NCBI GenBank assembly: GCA_002695115.1
Contig: NZOA01000044.1
Span: 38,502 to 43,833, forward strand
Reading direction: 5' to 3'
DNA: 5,332 bases
From: Planctomycetota bacterium
Lineage (GTDB): Bacteria; Planctomycetota; UBA8108
Shown here: one piece after another, positions 1 to 5,332 of the stretch
How the letters are laid out: the number at the start of each line of letters is the position of its first letter
Numbering within the stretch: position 1 is the first letter of the stretch
Program-made: the position numbers and the translations under genes
The notes under the pieces: generated by a model
Seen by the model: the letters and a program-made list of their open reading frames with translations, nothing else
Database searches by the model: none
What the model was told of the DNA's origin: nothing

Positions 1-1
1 G

Positions 2-2470
2 CTCTCGGCTTCCGCGGCCGTCTACGATGGACCGGTTCGTATCACGACCAATACGGCCGTGCGGGCGCGCGCCCTCTCAGACGAGACCTGGAGCGCCCTC
101 AACGCGGCCGATTTCTCCGTACCGGCCGCCTGGTCGGGTCTCGCCATCACGGAGCTTATGTACCATGCCCCCGGTGGCGGCCCCTACGATTTCATCGAGC
201 TCGCCAACCTTGGCGATTCCCCCCTGGACCTCACAGGCCTCTTCTTCAGCACAGGCATCTCCTTCGCCTTTACCGAGCAAGCTGTTCTTTCGGGCGGGGC
301 GCGCCTCGTGCTCGCCGCCGACGCAGCCGCCTTCACCACAGCCTACCCGGCGGCAACGCACTTCGGCGTCTACGAGGGCTCCCTCGACAACGATGGCGAA
401 CCCATCGAGCTGAGGGACTCCTTCGGAAACCTCGCCGCGTACGTTGACTACAATGACGGCGGAGCCTGGCCCATCGGCCCCGATGGTTTCGGCTACTCCC
501 TGGTCCCGGCGCGCCCGGGAAGCAGCGGCGACGGACCGGGGCACTGGCGCGGCAGCACCAACGCCTTCGGCTCCCCGGGCGCCGAGGACCCGGCCCCTCG
601 GCGGCGACAGGTGTTGATCAACGAGGTGCTGAGCCGCACCGAGGCGCCGCTCGAAGACGCTGTCGAGCTCTTCAACCCGGCCGACGTCGCCATCGACATC
701 GGCGGCTGGTATCTCAGCGACAGCCGTGAGAGCATCGAGGACCTCAGGAAATACCGCATCCCCGAGGGAACCGTTATCGCCCCCGGCGGCTACCACGTTC
801 TCTACGAGGAGGCCTTCAACCAGGGCGACGCCTTCCCCGGGAGCTTCGCTCTCAACGGCTGTGGAGACGAGGTCTATCTCTCCTCCGCCAACCCCGAAAG
901 CGGCGAACTCTCCGGCTATATCACGGGTGTCCGCTTTGACGCCCTTGCCGCGGGCGTTTCCTACGGACGCCTGCAAACCAGCCTCGGAACCGACTACGCG
1001 CCGCTGAGCCGGAGAAGCTTCGGTATCGATGAGCCCGCCGCCCTCGAGCAATTCCGCGCTGGACGCGGCGGTGAAAACCCGGGCCACCTCGCCGGGCCGG
1101 TTGTCATCAGCGAGGTCCACTACAATCCCGCCAGGGGCGACAGTGAGTTCATCGAGCTCTACAACACGCTCGGCCAGCTCGTTGAACTCTACGACGAGGC
1201 AACCGGACACGGCTGGCAGCTGCGCGGAATCTCGCGCCTGGATGGGGAAGGGAGCTTCGAGCTGCCTCCCGGAGCCGTTATCGCGGCGCGTGGATTCGCC
1301 GTGCTCTCGAGCATCGACCCGGTGCTCTTCCGCGAACTCAACGAGGTGCCGGATATCATCCCCGTCTTCGGCCCCTACGGAGGCGCGCTGGATAACGGCG
1401 GGGAGTCCCTGCGCCTGGCGCGCCCCGCGCCCCTGGAGCCCGGCGGCGATGAGGCCGGCTGGATCCTGGTCGACCGGGTTCGCTACGATGACCGGTCCCC
1501 ATGGCCGAGCGCCGCCGATGGCGACGGCCCCTCTCTCGAGCGGCGCAACCCCGGAGGCTACGGCAACGATCCGGACAATTGGGGGGCCTCGGAAAGCTCC
1601 GGCGGCAGTCCAGCGACCGCGAACACCATCGGTCCGCCGCCGCCGAACATCGAGCCTCGCGCCTCCTTCACCATGGCCCCCGAGGCGGGCTTCGCCCCGC
1701 TGCGGATCGAGTTCGACGCGTCTTCATCCGATGACCCCGATGGACAGATCTCCTCCTGGGCCTGGGACTTCGGTGATGGACAGGGCGGAGCCGGAGAGCG
1801 GGCCAGCCACACCTACGACAGGGCGGGAGAATTCCTCGTCACCCTCGAGGTGAGAGACGAGCGGGGCGGGACCGCAACGGCGACGCGGACCGTTACCATC
1901 AGGGAGCTCGGGCCGAACGAGCGCCCCGTGGCATCCTTCACCGTCACACCCTCGCGCGGAGCCGCGCCCCTGGAGGTTCGAGTCGACGCCTCGGCCTCCT
2001 TCGATCCCGATGGCGCAATTGTACGATACGATTGGGACTTCGGCGATGGCGGCGGCGGCCTGGGCGAGAGCATGACCCACACCTGGGATGAACCCGGCCA
2101 GTACCTCGTCACGCTTATCGTCTGGGACAACCGCGGCGACTTCACCATGGCGCTGGAAAGCGTCATCGTCGACCGCGCGGGCGGGATGCAGCTTCCCGGC
2201 GACTGCAACCAGGACAGCCGCCTGGACATCTCCGACGCGGTCTGCCTGCTCGGCCATCTCTTCCTGGGGACCCCGCGCAGCCTGGCCTGCGGAGACGGAA
2301 CGACCACCCATGAGGCCAACCGGACCCTCATGAACCTGAACGGAGACGCCTCCATCGACCTCACTGATGCGATCCACGTGCTGAGATACCTCTTCCAGGG
2401 CGGGCCTGCGCCGGTGGGGGGCACCTCCTGTCTGCCCATCATGGACTGCCCGGACACCTGCGCCCCCTGA
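2..2470 (+). CDS. Large modular secreted protein, 3' part: hexosaminidase-C-like end, three lamin-tail domains, two PKD domains, dockerin-like C-terminus (5' end missing)
   Basis: The frame is open from base 2 to the TGA at 2468-2470, giving 822 residues with no start in the window. A GTG at 59 exists, but the residues before it already form a domain end, so it is not taken as the start. Residues 1-40 resemble the end of a chitobiase/hexosaminidase C-terminal or Fn3-associated domain (YDGPV, TAVRARAL, WSALN). Three lamin-tail-like domains follow, opening with LAITELMY near residue 47, VLINEVLS near 204 and VVISEVHYNP near 367, each with an (I/V)EL(A/F/Y)N core. PKD domains lie at about 554-633 and 644-723, each with WDFGDG. 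A dockerin-like pair of calcium loops and a cysteine-bearing tail complete the protein. Known family roles are extracellular binding and assembly, so a secreted or surface scaffold or adhesin is inferred. No catalytic domain is visible in this part, although one could lie upstream, since related proteins can carry CotH-like kinase domains. The frame is certain; the exact function is unknown. Confidence 0.93.
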   Translation, partial: LSASAAVYDGPVRITTNTAVRARALSDETWSALNAADFSVPAAWSGLAITELMYHAPGGGPYDFIELANLGDSPLDLTGLFFSTGISFAFTEQAVLSGGARLVLAADAAAFTTAYPAATHFGVYEGSLDNDGEPIELRDSFGNLAAYVDYNDGGAWPIGPDGFGYSLVPARPGSSGDGPGHWRGSTNAFGSPGAEDPAPRRRQVLINEVLSRTEAPLEDAVELFNPADVAIDIGGWYLSDSRESIEDLRKYRIPEGTVIAPGGYHVLYEEAFNQGDAFPGSFALNGCGDEVYLSSANPESGELSGYITGVRFDALAAGVSYGRLQTSLGTDYAPLSRRSFGIDEPAALEQFRAGRGGENPGHLAGPVVISEVHYNPARGDSEFIELYNTLGQLVELYDEATGHGWQLRGISRLDGEGSFELPPGAVIAARGFAVLSSIDPVLFRELNEVPDIIPVFGPYGGALDNGGESLRLARPAPLEPGGDEAGWILVDRVRYDDRSPWPSAADGDGPSLERRNPGGYGNDPDNWGASESSGGSPATANTIGPPPPNIEPRASFTMAPEAGFAPLRIEFDASSSDDPDGQISSWAWDFGDGQGGAGERASHTYDRAGEFLVTLEVRDERGGTATATRTVTIRELGPNERPVASFTVTPSRGAAPLEVRVDASASFDPDGAIVRYDWDFGDGGGGLGESMTHTWDEPGQYLVTLIVWDNRGDFTMALESVIVDRAGGMQLPGDCNQDSRLDISDAVCLLGHLFLGTPRSLACGDGTTTHEANRTLMNLNGDASIDLTDAIHVLRYLFQGGPAPVGGTSCLPIMDCPDTCAP
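140..1600 (+). repeat. Three lamin-tail-like (LTD) domains in a row inside the modular protein
   Basis: Three diverged copies begin at about 140, 611 and 1100. Each opens with a hydrophobic strand plus E (ITELMYH, INEVLSR, ISEVHYN), then an acidic (I/V)EL(A/F/Y)N segment. The latter part differs in clarity: copies 1 and 3 carry a SLDNDGE or ALDNGGE block, and copy 2 has ALNGCGDEV in the equivalent place. Copies 1 and 3 are followed by a tryptophan segment (GHWRGS, DNWGAS) that leads into SPG or GSP, as is common in bacterial lamin-tail proteins. They are similar in pattern rather than near-identical in DNA, so this is old domain duplication, not a recent tandem repeat. Domain ends are approximate. 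Confidence 0.8.
1661..2170 (+). repeat. Tandem pair of PKD domains, 90-residue period
   Basis: Two copies start at about 1661 (ASFTMAPEAG) and 1931 (ASFTVTPSRG), 270 bases apart. Each runs through APL, a DASSS or DASAS segment, DPDG, WDFGDG, an HTY or HTW turn and a (F/Y)LVTL strand, which is the standard PKD progression. The copies share order and key residues but differ at many positions. PKD domains are immunoglobulin-like folds of bacterial surface and secreted proteins, often acting as spacers or in polymer binding; here they place the dockerin-like end away from the lamin-tail domains. Confidence 0.9.
2195..2467 (+). other. Dockerin-like C-terminal module with two calcium-loop motifs and six cysteines
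   Basis: The first loop is GDCNQDSRLDISD, with likely calcium ligands at fragment residues D734, N736, D738 and D745. The second loop is NLNGDASIDLTD, with N778, N780, D782 and D789; its first position is Asn instead of Asp. Each is followed by a helix-like segment ending in LFLG or LFQG, as in type I dockerin repeats. Six cysteines fall in this last stretch and the final ones form a CPDTC ending. The sequence shows the loops directly. A role in calcium-stabilised docking or in sorting to the cell surface is inference: no cohesin is visible here, and planctomycetes often carry such ends without cellulosomes. Confidence 0.8.
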
Positions 2471-2488
2471 GCGGGGAGCCCACGGATC

Positions 2489-2522
2489 CGGCCTGCTGTT
2501 TTCACTTGATGAAACGAGGCCG
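2489..2522 (+). terminator. Imperfect hairpin downstream of the modular protein gene, weak terminator candidate
   Basis: CGGCCT (2489-2494) pairs with AGGCCG (2517-2522). An inner stem GTTTTCA (2498-2504) pairs with TGAAAC (2510-2515) with one bulged T around a five-base loop. It starts 18 bases after the stop codon, where a terminator would be expected. No T-run follows, so intrinsic termination is doubtful and read-through into the next gene is possible. Confidence 0.3.
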
Positions 2523-2567
2523 AAACGTCATCAAGAGGGGCTGAACTCCTATTACATCTACCCGCCC

Positions 2568-2572
2568 GGAGG
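2568..2572 (+). promoter_or_regulatory. Shine-Dalgarno sequence of the lipoprotein gene
   Basis: GGAGG lies 8 bases before the ATG at 2581. This spacing favours 2581 over the in-frame ATG at 2590, which would be 17 bases away. Confidence 0.8.
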
Positions 2573-2580
2573 CTCCCGAC

Positions 2581-3507
2581 ATGTTCCGTATGAAGAAGCT
2601 GGCCTGTATTTCGACGATCCTGCTGATGGCCTGCGTGACCACATCCTGTGTCACGCCGAAGACCCCTGGTGTGGGCGAGATCGTGTATCCAGCGGTCAAA
2701 ATCGTGACTCCCGCCGATTCGGGGCTCAATACTCCGGAGTGCGCGATCCACGACGAGAAAGCGGACATCTACATTGTCTCGAACATCAACGGCAATCCTC
2801 TCGGCAAAGACAAGGCCGGCTTCATCTCCCGGGTCGCTCCCTCCGGAAAAATCCTCGAGCTGAAATGGATCGACGGAAGCGTCGAGAGCATTACCCTGAA
2901 CGCCCCGAAGGGGCTGGCCATCGTCGGCGACACCCTCTACGCTGCGGACGTCAACGCCGTGCGTAAGTTTGACCGCGTCTCCGGCAAGCCCACCGGCGTA
3001 ATAGACTTCAAGGGCGCCTCCTTCCTCAACGACCTCGCATCAGGCCCCGGTGGCAAGGTCTACGTTAGCGACTCCGGGTTCGGGGGCGTAAAAGATGCTC
3101 CGAGAACGGATGCGGTCTACGAAATCAGCCCGGACGACTCGGTGACAGCGCTCTCCAGGGGAGAGGAGGTTCCCAACCCCAATGGTCTCCTGGTAACGCC
3201 CGGCGGCCTGCTCGTCTGCACATGGAATTCGGGAGAGCTGCTGTGGGCAAGAGCTCGCGAAGGCCGCGAGCGCCTGGTGGCCAAGCTGCCGAAGAACCAG
3301 CTCGACGGGATCGTGGTGGACAAGGATGGAAGCCTGCTGATCACCAGCTGGGCCGGAGAATGCGTCTACCGCTTTTCTTTTCCAAAGGGCACCACTGTTG
3401 CGGTCGAGGGCCTCAAGGAACCCGCCGACCCCGGCTGGGATGCCAAGCGCGGCCGGCTCCTGATTCCTCACTTCAAAGAGCACAAGCTGACGATCATCAC
3501 TCCCTGA
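2581..3507 (+). CDS. Lipoprotein with SMP-30/gluconolactonase-like beta-propeller
   Basis: 308 residues, start fixed by GGAGG 8 bases upstream. The N-terminus (MFRMKK, then a hydrophobic stretch at residues 7-17) is a lipoprotein-type signal peptide. The lipidated cysteine would be C18 (preceded by LMA) or C23 (preceded by TTS); neither lipobox is textbook. Residues from about 50 to 305 are repeated beta-strand blades such as GDTLYAAD, GKVYVSD and GSLLITSW. Compared with human SMP-30, the metal and substrate positions E18, N103, N154 and D204 correspond to E53 (PECA), N150 (FLND), N201 (PNGL) and D242 (LDGI), so an active metal-dependent hydrolase or lactonase is plausible. The substrate cannot be told from sequence. 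A non-catalytic NHL-like binding propeller is the main alternative. It lies 110 bases after the modular protein gene on the same strand, and converges on the peroxiredoxin gene. Confidence 0.88.
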   Translation: MFRMKKLACISTILLMACVTTSCVTPKTPGVGEIVYPAVKIVTPADSGLNTPECAIHDEKADIYIVSNINGNPLGKDKAGFISRVAPSGKILELKWIDGSVESITLNAPKGLAIVGDTLYAADVNAVRKFDRVSGKPTGVIDFKGASFLNDLASGPGGKVYVSDSGFGGVKDAPRTDAVYEISPDDSVTALSRGEEVPNPNGLLVTPGGLLVCTWNSGELLWARAREGRERLVAKLPKNQLDGIVVDKDGSLLITSWAGECVYRFSFPKGTTVAVEGLKEPADPGWDAKRGRLLIPHFKEHKLTIITP

Positions 3508-3514
3508 CCGGGAG
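3500..3514 (+). terminator. Short hairpin over the lipoprotein stop codon, weak terminator candidate
   Basis: CTCCC (3500-3504) pairs with GGGAG (3510-3514) around TGACC, whose TGA is the stop codon. A short TTTT run follows at 3520-3523. The five-base stem is small and the T-run is offset by five bases, so this is a weak candidate. It occupies most of the 15-base gap between the two convergent genes. On the opposite strand no T-run follows, so it would not serve the peroxiredoxin gene. Confidence 0.3.
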
Positions 3515-3522
3515 ACTGCTTT

Positions 3523-3996
3523 TCAGGCTGACTGCGCTCCTTCAAGGACCTTCCGAACACTCTCGGCATGGCCCCTGGTCTTGACGCGCTTCCAGTGTTT
3601 CGCAACCTTGCCTTTGGGGTCGATCAGGACTGTTGAGCGAATGACACCGAGGGTGATGTTACCGTACATGTTCTTCTCGCCCCAGGCGCCGTATTTCTCC
3701 ATCACCTTGTGCGCGGGGTCTGAGAGCAGGTGGATCTTAAGTTTGAACTTTTTGATGAACTTCTGGTGGCTCTCGGCCGTGTCCGGACTGCAGCCGTAGA
3801 CCTTCGCTCCGAGCCTCTCGAAGGACTTCAGCCCGGAGGTGAAGTCACAGGCCTCGACCGTGCAACCGGGGGTGTCGTCGCGCGGATAGAAATAGAGCAC
3901 GACCCAATTGCCCGCCAGGTCGCTGAGACGCACCTTTTCGCCGTTTTCATCCGCGAGGGTAAATGCCGGAGCTTTTTTGCCTTCTTGGACAGCCAT
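3523..3996 (-). CDS. bcp: Thioredoxin-dependent peroxiredoxin, Bcp/PrxQ family
   Basis: 157 residues, close to the usual length of about 155. It reduces hydrogen peroxide and organic hydroperoxides in the cytoplasm using thioredoxin-supplied electrons. The thioredoxin-fold AhpC/TSA domain spans nearly the whole protein. FYPRDDTPGCTVEACDF holds the peroxidatic C45 in the TPxxC motif and the resolving C50 five residues later, the arrangement of atypical two-cysteine Bcp enzymes such as that of E. coli. GVIRSTVLIDPKG near residues 117-129 is the conserved arginine-bearing strand, with R120 the likely active-site Arg. A third cysteine, C69, sits in VYGCSPD, where a valine is common. The ATG at 3996 is preceded by GGGA 8 bases away, a modest ribosome site. 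There is no signal peptide. It is divergent from the sulfatase and convergent with the lipoprotein gene, so it is probably transcribed alone. Confidence 0.96.
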   Translation of the reverse strand: MAVQEGKKAPAFTLADENGEKVRLSDLAGNWVVLYFYPRDDTPGCTVEACDFTSGLKSFERLGAKVYGCSPDTAESHQKFIKKFKLKIHLLSDPAHKVMEKYGAWGEKNMYGNITLGVIRSTVLIDPKGKVAKHWKRVKTRGHAESVRKVLEGAQSA

Positions 3997-4018
3997 TTCG
4001 TTATTCCCAGTTAAAATA

Positions 4019-4044
4019 CGTTTTCTTCAAGCAATACGAAAACG
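4019..4044. promoter_or_regulatory. Inverted repeat, possible operator
   Basis: CGTTTTC (4019-4025) and GAAAACG (4038-4044) are perfect reverse complements separated by 12 bases, so the arm centres are 19 bases apart. The repeat lies between the candidate -10 for the sulfatase and its ribosome site, and upstream of the peroxiredoxin start. It could be a binding site for a dimeric regulator, or a weak stem in the sulfatase leader RNA. No regulator gene is visible in the window. Confidence 0.35.
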
Positions 4045-4048
4045 AAGG
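4044..4048 (+). promoter_or_regulatory. Shine-Dalgarno sequence of the sulfatase gene
   Basis: GAAGG ends 8 bases before the ATG at 4057, supporting that start. Its last two bases are also the first two of the palindrome GGTATACC (4047-4054). Confidence 0.65.
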
Positions 4049-4056
4049 TATACCAC

Positions 4057-5332
4057 ATGCGACGCGCCCTCTGTACCCTCTGCCTCCTGGCTCTTGCGGC
4101 CCTGGATCTCCAAGCCTACGAAGATGGGCAGCCGAGGCCCAACCTCATCGTCATCATGGCGGATGACCTCGGCTACGGAGAGCTCAGCTGCTACGGCAAC
4201 AAAAGCTACAAGACACCTCACCTCGACGCCCTCGCCCGCGCGGGCGTTCGCTTCACCGACTATCACTCCAACGGCGCCGTCTGCAGCCCGACCCGGGCCG
4301 CGCTCCTGACCGGACGCTACCAGCAACGAGCCGGTGTGGACGGGGTGATCTATGCCGGATTCGACCAGAACCGCAACCACGGACTCCACCAGGGCGAAAC
4401 CACCTTCGCCGAGCTGCTCGCCACCGCGGGCTACAAGAACGGCTGCTTCGGCAAATGGCACCTCGGCTACCATAAAAAGTTCAATCCCGTTCATCACGGC
4501 TTCGCCCGCTTCCGCGGCTACGTCAGCGGCAATATCGACTACCAGTCCCACTACGACCGGGTAGGCGTCTACGACTGGTGGGAGGGACTGGAACACATCC
4601 GGGAGAAAGGGTATTCGACCCACCTGATCACCCGCCACGCCGTGAAGTTCATCGAGCAGCACAAGGACCGGCCCTTCTGCCTCTATGTTCCGCACGAGGC
4701 TCCGCACACCCCCTTCCAGGGACCGGCCGACCCCGGCTTCCGCGTCAAGGGCAAGGTGGTGCCCGAAAAGCGCACCGTGGCCTTCAAGAAACGCGCCTAC
4801 CGCGAGATGGTGCAGGAGATGGACAAGGGCGTCGGCGAGATCGTCGCTACGCTCAAGCGCCTCGGACTCGAAAAAAACACCGTAGTCTTCTTTATCTCGG
4901 ACAACGGCGCCACGAACATCGGTAGCAACGGCTCCCTGAGGGGAAACAAGGGCCAACTCTGGGAGGGCGGCCACCGGGTACCGGCGATCGCCAGCTGGCC
5001 GGGCCGGTTCGCCGCCGGAACAACCTGCGACGACCTCTCGATAGGCATCGACATCCTTCCCACCCTGCTCGAACTCTCCGGTGCCAAGAAGCCCGCAACT
5101 CACCACCTCGATGGGCGCAGCCTCATCCCCAGCCTGCTCGGAAAAAACCCCGGGAGCGCGCGCAAGCTCTATTGGAGTTTCCGCCGGCAGCAGGCCATGC
5201 GCCAGGGCCCATGGAAATACGTCCGCGAGCTCAAGGGACAGAAAGCCGCGGCGCTCTACAATCTCTCCAGCGACCCGGGCGAGAAACAAAATCTCGCCGG
5301 AAAAGAACCGGAACGCCTGGCCTCCATGCAGA
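4057..5332 (+). CDS. Secreted formylglycine-dependent sulfatase, arylsulfatase family (3' end missing)
   Basis: 425 complete codons, open to the window end. The ATG follows GAAGG by 8 bases and starts a signal peptide: MRR, a hydrophobic stretch to about residue 18 and likely cleavage after LQA at A20. The mature part begins the sulfatase fold at PNLIVIMADDLGYG. The core is CSPTR at 76-80, where C76 would be oxidised to formylglycine, with R80. Further expected active-site residues are D36 and D37, K133 and H135 (GKWHLG), H217 (APHTP), D282 and N283 (SDNG), and K298 in the GNKG segment, so the set of metal and sulfate ligands appears complete. LYNLSSDPGEKQNLA near residue 400 is the typical C-terminal subdomain, so perhaps a few dozen residues are missing. 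The enzyme would remove sulfate esters from a secreted or imported substrate, probably a sulfated glycan; this is inferred and the substrate is unknown. It needs a formylglycine-generating enzyme or anSME, not present here. It is divergent from the peroxiredoxin gene. Confidence 0.96.
   Translation, partial: MRRALCTLCLLALAALDLQAYEDGQPRPNLIVIMADDLGYGELSCYGNKSYKTPHLDALARAGVRFTDYHSNGAVCSPTRAALLTGRYQQRAGVDGVIYAGFDQNRNHGLHQGETTFAELLATAGYKNGCFGKWHLGYHKKFNPVHHGFARFRGYVSGNIDYQSHYDRVGVYDWWEGLEHIREKGYSTHLITRHAVKFIEQHKDRPFCLYVPHEAPHTPFQGPADPGFRVKGKVVPEKRTVAFKKRAYREMVQEMDKGVGEIVATLKRLGLEKNTVVFFISDNGATNIGSNGSLRGNKGQLWEGGHRVPAIASWPGRFAAGTTCDDLSIGIDILPTLLELSGAKKPATHHLDGRSLIPSLLGKNPGSARKLYWSFRRQQAMRQGPWKYVRELKGQKAAALYNLSSDPGEKQNLAGKEPERLASMQ

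Larger units (their letters stand above)
3997..4056. promoter_or_regulatory. AT-rich divergent intergenic region between the peroxiredoxin and sulfatase genes
   Basis: Only 21 of 60 bases are G or C, against a strongly GC-rich surrounding. It must hold the start signals of both divergent genes. TAAAAT (4012-4017) matches the plus-strand -10 consensus in five of six bases, and would place a start near 4024. No convincing -35 sits at the right distance on either strand, so promoters are proposed for the region and not fixed to bases. Confidence 0.55.

Noticed and set aside
59..61. GTG as start codon of the modular protein
   Set aside because: The same frame is open to the window edge, and the residues before it (YDGPVRITTNTA) belong to the domain that continues after it; no ribosome site precedes it.
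77..1210. 377-codon open frame on the minus strand
   Set aside because: It is antisense to the lamin-tail domains of the modular protein and is rich in Val, Gly, Ala and Glu with no domain pattern.
1029..1853. 274-codon plus-strand frame within the modular protein gene
   Set aside because: It is an out-of-frame reading with Ser/Pro/Arg/Thr-rich low-complexity content, while the main frame continues through recognisable domains.
2550..2555. TATTAC as a -10 box for the lipoprotein gene
   Set aside because: It matches only four of six consensus bases and the element 16 bases upstream is a poor -35; it is no better than chance.
1813..2751. 312-codon open frame on the minus strand
   Set aside because: It would run across two real plus-strand genes and the spacer between them; its Arg/Ser/Pro-rich product has no recognisable motif.
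4027..5289. 420-codon open frame on the minus strand
   Set aside because: It is antisense to the sulfatase, whose plus-strand frame has a signal peptide, the CSPTR core and all the expected active-site motifs. GC-rich codons with G or C in third position leave the opposite strand free of stops; the antisense protein is low-complexity and shows no recognisable domain.

Overview
The window looks like chromosomal DNA of a GC-rich bacterium, most likely a planctomycete or a close relative in the PVC group. The evidence is the combination of a very large modular extracellular protein (hexosaminidase-C-terminal-like end, lamin-tail, PKD and dockerin-like modules with a cysteine-bearing tail) with a secreted formylglycine-type sulfatase. 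No marker gene is present, so this assignment is inference from gene content and base composition. I see no RNA gene, CRISPR array, insertion sequence, phage gene or attachment site.

Layout: (1) Bases 2-2470 (+) are the 3' part of a large modular secreted protein whose start lies upstream of the window. (2) Bases 2471-2580 form a 110-base spacer with a hairpin candidate and a clear Shine-Dalgarno sequence. (3) Bases 2581-3507 (+) encode a lipoprotein with an SMP-30/gluconolactonase-type beta-propeller that keeps the family's metal and substrate positions. (4) Bases 3523-3996 (-) encode a Bcp/PrxQ-type peroxiredoxin, convergent with gene 3 across only 15 bases. (5) Bases 3997-4056 are an AT-rich divergent intergenic region holding a 7-base inverted repeat and an 8-base palindrome. 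(6) Bases 4057-5332 (+) encode the N-terminal 425 residues of a secreted sulfatase, cut off by the window end.

Three of the four products are predicted to leave the cytoplasm (adhesive or scaffold-like modular protein, lipoprotein propeller, sulfatase). This fits a lifestyle of handling sulfated polysaccharides or other external polymers, but nothing here proves a shared pathway. The peroxiredoxin is a housekeeping antioxidant enzyme that happens to sit between them.

I did not find a convincing previously undescribed system. The items most worth a second look are the cysteine-rich dockerin-like C-terminus of the first protein, the complete active-site quartet in a lipoprotein SMP-30-like protein, and the inverted repeat between the peroxiredoxin and the sulfatase.
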